DNA from: Rhodothermus marinus
GTDB taxonomy: Bacteria; Bacteroidota; Rhodothermia; Rhodothermales; Rhodothermaceae
NCBI RefSeq assembly: GCF_009936275.1
Contig: NZ_AP019797.1
Span: 2,029,890 to 2,093,889, forward strand
Reading direction: 5' to 3'
Length of the DNA: 64,000 nucleotides
Part shown: one piece after another, positions 8,704 through 16,331 of the stretch
Layout of the letters: each line of letters opens with the position of its first letter
Position numbering within the stretch: position 1 is the stretch's first letter
Notes under the pieces: model-generated
Seen by the model: only the letters and a program-made list of their open reading frames with translations
What the model was told of the DNA's origin: nothing
Database searches by the model: none
Made by a program: the position numbers and the translations under genes

Positions 8704-10175
8704 TCCTGCGCGATGGCCCAGGCGGTCGCCTCGGCCGAGAGCACCACGCCCGGCAGTCCGGCGCCGGGATGCGTGCCTGCTCCGACCAGATAGAGTCCCC
8801 GGATGTCTTCGCTCCGGTTGTGCGGCCGGAAGTATGCGGTCTGGGTAAGGCGTGGTTCGATACTGAAGGCGCTACCGTAAGGCGCATTCAAATGCCGGGC
8901 AAAATCCTCGGGCGTAAAGTAGTGGCACACTTCCAGATTCTCCTGTAAACCTTCCAGTCCCCAGGCCTCCAGGAATTCGAGTAAGCGCTCGGCATAGCGC
9001 GGTGCTTCTTCAGACCAGTTGATCGACGCCTGCAAATGCGGCACGGGTGCCAGCACATAGAGGCTTTCACAACCGGGTGGCGCCATCGTGGGGTCGGTAC
9101 GCGTGGGCGCATGCAGATAGAGGCTGAAATCCGGCGCCAGCACCTTGCGTTCGAAGATGTCTTCGATCAGCTCGCGATACCGCGGTGAGAGCATCAACGT
9201 GTGATGGAGCAGTTGTGGGTAGGTGCGCCTGACGCCCAGATACAGCAGAAAGCAACTCATGCTGTAATGCAGTCGCGCGATGCGCCGATCGGTCCAGCGC
9301 CGGCGCCAGGCCGGATCGACCAGATACTGGTAGGTGTAGCCCGGATCTGCATTGCTCACCACCAGCTCGGCCGGATGAAACCCGTCGGCGGCCTCTACCC
9401 CGACCGCCTTTCCCTTCTGCACGACAATCCGCTGCACCGGTGTACCGGTATGGATACGCCCCCCGATTTCCATAAACAGACGGGCCATTGCCTCCACCAG
9501 GCTGTACATCCCTCCCCGGGCAAACCAGACGCCCTCTTCCCGTTCCAGATAAGGGATCATGATGTAGACGGCCGGTGCCCGGAACGGATTGCCCCCGATA
9601 AAAAGCGGATGAAAGCTGTAGAGAAAATGGTGGCGAAAATCTTCGAAATAGCGGCTGGCAAATCGGGCGACGGGCTGAATCGCACCGAGGCGAAGCGCAC
9701 GGGGCAGAAAAGCCAGCAGTTTCCCCAGTGTATCGAACGGCCGGGCTCCCAGTCCTTCCCTGATGACGGCTTCATAGATGGGCCGCGTCGCCTCCATGAA
9801 ACGATCGTAACGGGCGGCATCCTGCGGGTTGAAGCGGGCCATCTGGGCACGCATCCGCTCCCGATCGGCCGTATAGTCGAGATACGTACCGTCGTGAAAG
9901 TACACCCGATAAAAAGGATCGAGCGGGACAAGCTCGACGTAGTCTTCAAGCGGTCGCCCGGCCGCGGCAAACAGACGCCGCAGGATCGAAGGCGCTGTAA
10001 TGAGACTGGGGCCCATGTCGAACGTATAGCCGCGATCTCGCAGCTGATAGGCTCGGCCGCCCACTTTTTCTCGCTTTTCCAGCAATGTCGTCTTGAAGCC
10101 CATGGCCTGCAGGCGAATGGCAACGGCCAGACCTCCGAATCCACTTCCGATCACAATGGCACGATGTTCTTTCAT
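8658..10175 (-). CDS. crtI: Phytoene desaturase CrtI
   Basis: A 505-residue FAD-dependent desaturase that converts phytoene toward lycopene. The N-terminal dinucleotide fold IGSGFGGLAVAIRL and the following LLEKREKVGGRAY are typical, and the C-terminal GAGTHPGAGLPGVVLS is the CrtI carotenoid-binding signature. It is the last gene of the leftward pigment operon and its ATG overlaps the stop of the acyltransferase gene (ATGA). Within this family CrtI and the 3,4-desaturase CrtD are hard to separate by eye; the G-A-G-T-H-P-G-A-G-L-P-G block favours phytoene desaturase. Confidence 0.92.
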   Translation of the reverse strand: MKEHRAIVIGSGFGGLAVAIRLQAMGFKTTLLEKREKVGGRAYQLRDRGYTFDMGPSLITAPSILRRLFAAAGRPLEDYVELVPLDPFYRVYFHDGTYLDYTADRERMRAQMARFNPQDAARYDRFMEATRPIYEAVIREGLGARPFDTLGKLLAFLPRALRLGAIQPVARFASRYFEDFRHHFLYSFHPLFIGGNPFRAPAVYIMIPYLEREEGVWFARGGMYSLVEAMARLFMEIGGRIHTGTPVQRIVVQKGKAVGVEAADGFHPAELVVSNADPGYTYQYLVDPAWRRRWTDRRIARLHYSMSCFLLYLGVRRTYPQLLHHTLMLSPRYRELIEDIFERKVLAPDFSLYLHAPTRTDPTMAPPGCESLYVLAPVPHLQASINWSEEAPRYAERLLEFLEAWGLEGLQENLEVCHYFTPEDFARHLNAPYGSAFSIEPRLTQTAYFRPHNRSEDIRGLYLVGAGTHPGAGLPGVVLSAEATAWAIAQDYNVTSPSTAALASA

Positions 10176-10873
10176 GTCCGGATCTGATTCTGTGCGGTAT
10201 GTTCAGCCAAAAACTCCTCCCATTTTTCGGCGGCATGCTCACCGACGCGGCTCAGCCATCCCTGTAGCCGGTCCAGGAGCAATGTGGTAGCCGTTTCGAG
10301 CGCTTCGGGTGAGGGATCGCAGGCCGTGTCGATCGGCGCGCCCATCACCACGAAAGCCGTGGGAGCCGGATGCCGCAAGGGCTCCAGATGAATCGCCGTC
10401 GGGATGATCCATCCGGGGTGTATGGCCCGGACCATGAGCCGCACACCGGGCCGAAAGTCAAGCGGCCGGGCAAAAGACGGGCGGATCCGCCCCTGCGGGA
10501 AAAAAGCCAGCCAGTAAGGCCGACGGCGGCGCTCCTGGTACAGGAAACGAAACACCCTGCGAAGGGAAGCCGGCCGTCCCGGTTCAAGGCCCAGGGCGCC
10601 CATCCATCGAAACCAGGGGAAGCGCCTTCGTTGCGATGCCAGCATGACGGTATAAAGGGAACGCCCTGCTCCCTGGCGACGGTGCACCTCACGCAGCAGA
10701 AAGCCGTCCCACCAGCTCGTGTGATTCGCGCACAGCAACACGGCGCGTTCGTCGTCAGGCAACCCGAGCGGTCCTGCAACGAGGATGCGGTGCAGGCACA
10801 ACCGCCGATAGGGTGCCAACATCCCGAAAAAAATCGTTACCAACGAAGGGCACCAGTAAGCAGGGCGACTCAT
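10172..10873 (-). CDS. PlsC-like acyltransferase, candidate carotenoid-glycoside acylase (CruD-like role)
   Basis: This 233-residue protein has the lysophospholipid-acyltransferase HX4D motif in NHTSWWDG near residues 50-57. The third block, normally FPEGTRS, reads FPQGRIRPS, so the glutamate that contacts the glycerol phosphate is replaced by glutamine. It lies between the hypothetical gene and crtI in the pigment operon with ATGA overlaps on both sides. Rhodothermus/Salinibacter carotenoids are acylated glycosides, so acylation of the sugar on the carotenoid is the inferred role; a phospholipid acyltransferase is the alternative. A partner glycosyltransferase was not seen in the window. Confidence 0.72.
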   Translation of the reverse strand: MSRPAYWCPSLVTIFFGMLAPYRRLCLHRILVAGPLGLPDDERAVLLCANHTSWWDGFLLREVHRRQGAGRSLYTVMLASQRRRFPWFRWMGALGLEPGRPASLRRVFRFLYQERRRRPYWLAFFPQGRIRPSFARPLDFRPGVRLMVRAIHPGWIIPTAIHLEPLRHPAPTAFVVMGAPIDTACDPSPEALETATTLLLDRLQGWLSRVGEHAAEKWEEFLAEHTAQNQIRT

Positions 10874-11427
10874 GGCAGGCGCGCTTCGCTGCGTCGGAGT
10901 TCACGATACAACGTCTGCAACCGCATCCGCTCCACCTGATCGAGGGGCGCATTGGCCAGCAGGAATTCCACCATCATGCGCCGATAGGTATCCGGCAGCG
11001 ATGCCTCCCCGGCCAGCAACTGCTGCGTCAGCCGGCGCATGTCTTCGCGGGCCATCTCTTTGCGCCCGAAGAAAAAAGGCAGGTAGTAAATGCTCAGCAG
11101 TCGCAGGCATCGAATTTCCATATGATCGGGATGGGCCGCCACGAGGCTGTCCAGAACCGGAAGCCCCTCCCGGAGGTAGCGCATTTTGGTCTGCGGCCAG
11201 AAAGCGTAGCGCGCTTTTAAAATGGTCAGCGCCGCCTGGTAAGCGTTGGCCAGCGTTTCAGGCAAACGTGCGCGTTGCGTTTCCAGGAAAGCCATCCCTG
11301 CCGCAATAGCCTTCTCGTCTTCGGCACTGCGCAGGTAATAGCGACGCACGCATTCGATGGGTTCGGTTACAGCTTCGCACGTAACCGAACCGGTCCACAG
11401 CAACAGCACAAACAAACCGAGCATCAT
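10870..11427 (-). CDS. Hypothetical secreted protein in the carotenoid operon
   Basis: A 185-residue protein that I do not recognise. The first ~18 residues (MLGLFVLLLWTGSVTC) look like a signal sequence. The rest is mostly alpha-helical and rich in Leu, Arg and Ala, reminiscent of helical repeats (AIAAGMAFLETQRARL, AYQAALTILKARYAFW). Both its start and its stop overlap neighbouring genes by ATGA, so it is translationally locked between the CruF-CrtB fusion and the acyltransferase. That conservation of coupling suggests a role in pigment assembly, export or membrane placement, but no function can be assigned. Confidence 0.8.
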   Translation of the reverse strand: MMLGLFVLLLWTGSVTCEAVTEPIECVRRYYLRSAEDEKAIAAGMAFLETQRARLPETLANAYQAALTILKARYAFWPQTKMRYLREGLPVLDSLVAAHPDHMEIRCLRLLSIYYLPFFFGRKEMAREDMRRLTQQLLAGEASLPDTYRRMMVEFLLANAPLDQVERMRLQTLYRELRRSEARLP

Positions 11428-13151
11428 AGGGCCTGCATACCTGTCATCAAAACCGCCCGGCGCAGACGACGCAGTGCAGCCACCGAAAGACCGATTTTTT
11501 CAGGGAGCGTCGTGTAGGCGCGACGCGTCAGATTGTCGTAGTGGTTCTGTCGAAGCACTTCATGAATCCCCCGATAGACCTCGGCGGCCACGGCAATGGC
11601 ACTGCGAACGCGCGGTGGCAGTGCCGGAATGGCCTCCCAGGCGGCCTCATAGTCACGTTCGGCCCGCTGCATGAGTTCTTCCAGCAGCGCCACATAGGAA
11701 GGATCGAGCACGCCGGTCTGCTGCATACGTAGCAGATCCGCGAGGTCCAGTCCATAGGCGGCCATCCGATCCGCGGGCAGATAGAGGCGATCACGCCGCA
11801 GATCTTCTCCCACGTCGCGCACGATGTTCGTGTACTGCATGGCGCGGCCGAGCGCTTCGGCGCGCGCAAGCAATGGGGGCGTGCACACCCCCATCAAATA
11901 GCACATCCAGACACCTACCGTCGAACCCACGCGGTAGGCATAGCGATCCAGTTCCTCATAGGAAGCCACTCGGACCGGTCCGATGTCCTGGCGCACCCCG
12001 TCCAGCAGCGCCTGCACGACCTCCCAGCGCAATCCGGCCAGGCGCGAGCGTTGCATAAGCCGATCGAGCCAGGGGAGTCCGGAGGGGCGTCCTTCGTAGG
12101 CCATCCATACCTGCCGTTGCCACCGATCCAGGCGCTTCTGCAGCACCTCGGGCGCAACCTGCGTCGATGCGCCGTCTACCAGATCGTCCGTAAGCCGACA
12201 GAAACCATAGAGCAGGACAACTTCCTGACGAAGGTCCTTTGGAAACAGCCGCGCGGCAAAAGAAAACGAACGGGCATGTGCTGCGAAAAAGCGCGTACCA
12301 TCTTCCTCGAAGGCATCCCGCACGGGAAGCGTGCCCGTTGTATCCATGCGCGGCCGTCTGCGCCGGATCAGCCAGACGACACTTCCCGCCAGGCCCAGTG
12401 CGGCGACCGTAGCAGCGACGGCCCCCCAGAGACCAGCCACAGCCACCATACCGAGCGGCATCAGCAACACCGCTCCATAGAACACCGTCATCCACTGCAC
12501 GCTGAACGCTTCGGTCCAGCGAAACGCGCGCATCGCTTCCAGTACACCCATAATCACCAGCCCGGTCAGCGCCCATCCGGCCAGATTGATCAGCGGCATC
12601 CCGTAATAAGGGCCGGTCTCCCCCCAGGTCCAGTACGACGTCAGGTAGCTCATGGCCGGATCCAGACTCAGATCCCAGGTCACCAGCAGATAGGTTGCCA
12701 GCAGCAGCCGGGCCAGCCACCACCGCTGCTCCGAAAAGGCGGCGCGGGCCAGCACGTAACAGGGCACCGCCATCACAAACCAGCTGAGCGGAATCAGATA
12801 GGGCACGCGGCCGAACCACTTTCCTCCGAGCAGGGTGGTGTAGCTGTAGGTCCCGAAAGGCACGCCATACGTGGTCCCCAGCGTCTCGCTGAGCAGGCTC
12901 ACGCCGTAAACGACCAGCCCGGCCGGCACCCAGCGCCCGCCGGTACGACGACCCATGTACACGAACAGGACAAGGGCCGTCAGCAGCACATGCAACCGCG
13001 CAAAGAGCGTAAAAGACCGGGCATAGAACGCGGTAAGCTCCGGCCAGCGGGCAAGCAATTCCGGGTGGCGTCCGAAAATCCCGAAGCCGGCGATGGCAAT
13101 GATCGTGAAACCATACAACCCGTAAAGCAGCAGCCGATCGAAGCGGCTCAT
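11424..13151 (-). CDS. cruF-crtB: CruF-CrtB fusion: carotenoid 1',2'-hydratase plus phytoene synthase
   Basis: A 575-residue two-domain protein. Residues ~1-265 carry several membrane helices and text typical of the CruF/DUF422 hydratases (LSETLGTTYGVPFGTYSYT, WDLSLDPAMSYL). Residues ~280-575 form a complete phytoene synthase, with the first Asp-rich motif in CRLTDDLVDG and the second in NIVRDVGEDL, which bind Mg-diphosphate. The soluble synthase makes phytoene from two geranylgeranyl diphosphates and the membrane part hydrates the psi end of a later intermediate, so the fusion places the first and a late step in one polypeptide at the membrane. ATG 13151-13149 overlaps the carH stop. Confidence 0.9.
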   Translation of the reverse strand: MSRFDRLLLYGLYGFTIIAIAGFGIFGRHPELLARWPELTAFYARSFTLFARLHVLLTALVLFVYMGRRTGGRWVPAGLVVYGVSLLSETLGTTYGVPFGTYSYTTLLGGKWFGRVPYLIPLSWFVMAVPCYVLARAAFSEQRWWLARLLLATYLLVTWDLSLDPAMSYLTSYWTWGETGPYYGMPLINLAGWALTGLVIMGVLEAMRAFRWTEAFSVQWMTVFYGAVLLMPLGMVAVAGLWGAVAATVAALGLAGSVVWLIRRRRPRMDTTGTLPVRDAFEEDGTRFFAAHARSFSFAARLFPKDLRQEVVLLYGFCRLTDDLVDGASTQVAPEVLQKRLDRWQRQVWMAYEGRPSGLPWLDRLMQRSRLAGLRWEVVQALLDGVRQDIGPVRVASYEELDRYAYRVGSTVGVWMCYLMGVCTPPLLARAEALGRAMQYTNIVRDVGEDLRRDRLYLPADRMAAYGLDLADLLRMQQTGVLDPSYVALLEELMQRAERDYEAAWEAIPALPPRVRSAIAVAAEVYRGIHEVLRQNHYDNLTRRAYTTLPEKIGLSVAALRRLRRAVLMTGMQAL

Positions 13152-14035
13152 GCGTGCGGATGCGTCGTGTAGTCGCGAAGCCATCTTGCAAAATCGCTCA
13201 GTTTCTGAAAAATATGAATGCTGCGGAAAGGCCCGTGCAGACCCCCTACCTCGGCAGCTCCCCTGCCTCCCAGCACCAGCGTGTAGGGGCGTGTTTCATC
13301 GTAGAGCTGCCCCAGAACGCGCAGCGTGCGCAGCACGTCGGCACGCGTCAGCGGCGGCACGAACGAAAGCGCCACCAGTTCAGCCCGCCATTGCTGCTGT
13401 TGCCAGCCAACCTCTTCAGGCGGGACATCTGCCCCGAGATAGAGCACCCGCCAGCCCAGCTCTTCCAGAATCAGCCGCACCAGAAGTGCCCCCAGCTCAT
13501 GATGCGCACTTTCCGGACACGCCACCAGCGCAAAGGGCACCTCCCGCTCGGCCTCGGGCCGCCTCAGCGCGTAAAGCGCATCGATCAGCATGTGGGTCAT
13601 GCGGTGTTCTTCGCCAATGCCTACCCGCCCCGCCTCCCAGTCGACACCGATTCGTCCTACCAGTGGCCCGAGCAACAGATCTCCCAGCGCCGCAACCGAA
13701 ACGCCGCGTCGATACAGAAAAACGACAAGCCGGATCAGCCGACCACTTTGCCCTTCCCGCAGCCACCGGTACATCAAAGCGATCAGATGCTCCGGGATGA
13801 CCCCCTGGCGAAGCTGCTGCAATCCTTCCCACACCTGTGCTTCGTACGGAGCAAACTTCAACAATGCGATCGCTAATTGCTGCTGCCGGGCAAAGGCAAG
13901 GAGCGTTTCAAGAGCAAAGCGTCGATGACCTCCCGGCGTGCGCTCCGCCTTCAGCTTTCCCGCACGACTCCATCGCTTGATCGATGACACGTGCACTTCG
14001 AGCACCTCGGCCGCTTCTACAGACGAAAGCTCCAT
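13148..14035 (-). CDS. carH: CarH/LitR-type MerR regulator with adenosylcobalamin-binding photosensor
   Basis: A 295-residue regulator. Residues 1-60 are a MerR-type winged helix (SSVEAAEVLEVHVSSIKRW ... TPGGHRRF). A four-helix cap follows, containing the light-sensing Wx9EH motif (Trp133, Glu143, His144). The Rossmann B12-binding domain has His179 in AHHELG as the expected lower axial ligand; the residue two before it is Ala where Glu/Asp is usual. In known CarH proteins the dark AdoCbl-bound tetramer represses carotenoid genes and light disassembles it. It is the first gene of the leftward operon and borders the shared control region 14036-14128, so autoregulation and control of both operons are likely. 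Start chosen at ATG 14035; the open frame upstream lacks a better codon. Confidence 0.92.
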   Translation of the reverse strand: MELSSVEAAEVLEVHVSSIKRWSRAGKLKAERTPGGHRRFALETLLAFARQQQLAIALLKFAPYEAQVWEGLQQLRQGVIPEHLIALMYRWLREGQSGRLIRLVVFLYRRGVSVAALGDLLLGPLVGRIGVDWEAGRVGIGEEHRMTHMLIDALYALRRPEAEREVPFALVACPESAHHELGALLVRLILEELGWRVLYLGADVPPEEVGWQQQQWRAELVALSFVPPLTRADVLRTLRVLGQLYDETRPYTLVLGGRGAAEVGGLHGPFRSIHIFQKLSDFARWLRDYTTHPHA

Positions 14036-14063
14036 TCCGATCTTTATGCCATGATGATCGAAT

Positions 14064-14092
14064 TTGACTTTTGTATTGTCGGTTCTTATTTT
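14064..14092 (+). promoter_or_regulatory. Sigma-70-like promoter for the SDR-photolyase operon
   Basis: TTGACT at 14064-14069 is followed after exactly 17 bases by TATTTT at 14087-14092. The SDR start codon lies 37 bases downstream. The -10 element overlaps the one of the opposing carH promoter. Read by eye only. Confidence 0.6.
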
Positions 14093-14116
14093 AATAAAAA
14101 AGATCATCAAAAGCAA
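14088..14116 (-). promoter_or_regulatory. Sigma-70-like promoter for the carH-cruF/crtB operon
   Basis: On the minus strand TTGCTT (14116-14111) is followed after 17 bases by TAAAAT (14093-14088), about 52 bases before the carH start. The -10 hexamers of the two divergent promoters overlap by five bases, so RNA polymerase should occupy only one at a time. The flank also holds GATCATCAA ... TTGATC, a possible operator half-site pair. Confidence 0.55.
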
Positions 14117-14128
14117 TTGATCTGTTTC

Positions 14129-14866
14129 ATGGACGGATGCGTTGTTGTTTTTGGCGCGACGGGAGGGATTGGAAGGGTGCTGGTAGACGAAGTGCATCGA
14201 CGCGGCCTCGGCCCCATGGTGCTGGTAGGACGGCGCGCCGATCCTCTCTACGAACTGGCCACCCGTTACGGGGCAACAGCCGTCGTGGCCGACGCGCGCA
14301 AGCCTGAAGCGGTCCAGCGCGTTTTCGAAACAGCCCGGCAACACCACGGGCGTGTGGCCGGCGTGGCGCACCTGGTCGGCTCGCTCCTGCTCAAGTCGCT
14401 GGTAGCCACGCGGGACGAGGAAATGGAAGAGGTGCTGGCACAAAACTTCTGGAGTGCTTTCTACGTGTTGCGCGAAAGCGTCCGGGCCATGATGAAAGAC
14501 GGCGGGAGCATCGTACTGACGGCTTCGGCGGTGGCCATGCAGGGCCTGCCCAACCATGAAGCCATCGCGGCGGCCAAGTCGGCCGTCATGGGACTGGCGC
14601 GCGCTGCCGCCGCCTCTTACGCGCGCCGGGGCATCCGTATCAATGTCGTGGCCCCGGGCCTGACCGAAACGCCCATGACGGCCTCGCTTTTCGCCAGCCA
14701 GCAGGCTGTTGAGCGTTCGCTACGCTACCATGCCCTTGGCCGGCTCGGCAAACCCGAGGATATCGCCCGCGCGATTGCCTTTTTACTGAGCCCCGATGCT
14801 TCCTGGATTACCGGCCAGGTGCTGGCCGTCGATGGGGGGCTATCAAGTCTTAAAGTGCTGGACTGA
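14129..14866 (+). CDS. Short-chain dehydrogenase/reductase-like protein lacking the catalytic tyrosine
   Basis: A 245-residue Rossmann protein. The cofactor loop GATGGIGRV is at residues ~8-16 and the C-terminal segment ITGQVLAVDGG is standard for SDRs. The catalytic serine is present in LTASAVAMQG, but the YxxxK motif reads IAAAK, so the proton-donating Tyr is Ile while the Lys is retained. The protein may therefore bind NAD(P) without normal reductase activity, or use another residue. It heads the rightward operon, five bases before the photolyase gene. The substrate is unknown. ATG 14129 is preferred to the upstream frame because it begins directly at the nucleotide-binding strand. Confidence 0.85.
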   Translation: MDGCVVVFGATGGIGRVLVDEVHRRGLGPMVLVGRRADPLYELATRYGATAVVADARKPEAVQRVFETARQHHGRVAGVAHLVGSLLLKSLVATRDEEMEEVLAQNFWSAFYVLRESVRAMMKDGGSIVLTASAVAMQGLPNHEAIAAAKSAVMGLARAAAASYARRGIRINVVAPGLTETPMTASLFASQQAVERSLRYHALGRLGKPEDIARAIAFLLSPDASWITGQVLAVDGGLSSLKVLD

Positions 14867-14870
14867 CGCC

Positions 14871-16331
14871 ATGCCGATCACCCTCCTGCTTTTTACGCCG
14901 GGCGACCTGCGCCTGGCCGAAAATCCGGCGCTCGATGCGGCGCTCCGCACAGGCCATCCCATCGTACCGCTTTTCATCTGGCCGCGCCGAGGTGAGGGAT
15001 TCGAGCGTCCCGGTGCTGCCCGACGCTGGTGGTTGCATCATAGCCTGGCTGCGCTCGATGCCGAGCTGCAGCGCAGAGGGAGTCGGCTTATCCTGCGCGT
15101 TGCTGAAGATCCGGCCGAGGCGCTCATTCAGCTTCTGGAGACCCTGCCGGTGGCCACCCTCTGCTGGAATCTTCCGTTGCTTCCTCACGAGCGGCGCCTG
15201 GCCTCGAGCATTGCCCCGGTGCTGCGCCGTCGCTCCATCCGTCTGATCGAAACCGTTGGCCGGACGCTTCTCGATCCGGAGCAACTGCGAACGCAGAGCG
15301 GCGACGTCTATCGCGTGTTTACGCCGTTCTGGAAGGCGTTGCGGCGACAGTACATCCCGCCGACCCCATTTCTACCGCCCGCGCGCATCCCTGCCCCTTC
15401 TTTCTGGCCCGAATCGGACACCCTGGAATCGCTCCAGTTACTGCCCCGACCCGACTGGGCCAGCGAGACTATTGCCCAGCACTGGTTGCCCGGCGAAGCA
15501 GCCGCCTGGAGCACACTCCGAACGTTTCTGGCGTACGGCCTTCCCCACTACGATCGGGCACGCGACCGACTCGACCAGGAGGTCACCTCGAAGCTTTCGC
15601 CGTATCTGGCCAACGGCGAACTCAGCCCCCACCTGCTCTGGCGTGTCGTGGGCGAAGCCCAGCGCGCAGGCATTTCGTCGAAGGCCGTGGAGGCCTTCCG
15701 TCGCCAGCTCGCCTGGCGGGAGTTCGGCTACTATTTGCTGTATCACTTTCCCGAGACGATGCACCGGCCGCTGCGTCCTGAATGGTCCGACTTTCCCTGG
15801 CGCACGGAGGCCCCCGAACTCGAAGCCTGGCAACGCGGCCGCACCGGCATTCCGGTCATCGACGCAGCCATGCGCCAGCTCTGGCAGAGTGGCTGGATGC
15901 ACAACCGGGCGCGGCTGCTGGTCGCATCGCTGCTGACGAAAAATCTGCGCATTCACTGGCTGCGCGGCGCCGAGTGGTTCTGGGATACGCTCGTCGATGC
16001 GGACCTGGCCAACAACACGCTGGGATGGCAATGGACAGCCGGATGCGGTGCCGACGCTGCGCCTTACTTTCGCATCTTCAATCCAGTCCTACAAAGCAAG
16101 AAATTCGACCCGGAAGGCCGCTACATCCGTCGCTGGCTCCCGGAACTGGATCGCCTGCCGGCTCCCTGCATCCACGCCCCCTGGGAGGCACCCTCCTGTG
16201 CCGAGATGCTGCGCGAGATCGGCTACCCTTCGCCCATCGTTTCGCTTATGGACAGCCGCGAAGAGGCGCTGGCCCTGTACGAAAACTGGAAAGCTTCCAT
16301 CAAAAATCGCTATGACATCCATTCGCAATGA
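14871..16331 (+). CDS. phrB: Deoxyribodipyrimidine photolyase / cryptochrome family, class I
   Basis: A 486-residue flavoprotein that uses blue light to split pyrimidine dimers. The N-terminal alpha/beta antenna domain starts LLLFTPGDLRLAENPAL. The C-terminal FAD domain shows FRRQLAWREFGYYLL, TGIPVIDAAMRQL, MHNRARLLVASLLTK and the signature DADLANNTLGWQWTAGCG. The DxD/ADLA-NN arrangement and the length match repair-type class I photolyases. It belongs to the rightward operon under the CarH-flanked promoter, which fits light induction. The next gene starts 20 bases before its end. Confidence 0.94.
   Translation: MPITLLLFTPGDLRLAENPALDAALRTGHPIVPLFIWPRRGEGFERPGAARRWWLHHSLAALDAELQRRGSRLILRVAEDPAEALIQLLETLPVATLCWNLPLLPHERRLASSIAPVLRRRSIRLIETVGRTLLDPEQLRTQSGDVYRVFTPFWKALRRQYIPPTPFLPPARIPAPSFWPESDTLESLQLLPRPDWASETIAQHWLPGEAAAWSTLRTFLAYGLPHYDRARDRLDQEVTSKLSPYLANGELSPHLLWRVVGEAQRAGISSKAVEAFRRQLAWREFGYYLLYHFPETMHRPLRPEWSDFPWRTEAPELEAWQRGRTGIPVIDAAMRQLWQSGWMHNRARLLVASLLTKNLRIHWLRGAEWFWDTLVDADLANNTLGWQWTAGCGADAAPYFRIFNPVLQSKKFDPEGRYIRRWLPELDRLPAPCIHAPWEAPSCAEMLREIGYPSPIVSLMDSREEALALYENWKASIKNRYDIHSQ

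Noticed and set aside
8511-8948. Plus-strand ORF between the M23 peptidase and crtI
   Set aside because: It is a frame shadow over two real genes' 3' ends.
14129-14866. Frameshift as the explanation for the missing Tyr in the SDR
   Set aside because: The frame is intact before and after, with normal family sequence on both sides, so it is a substitution.
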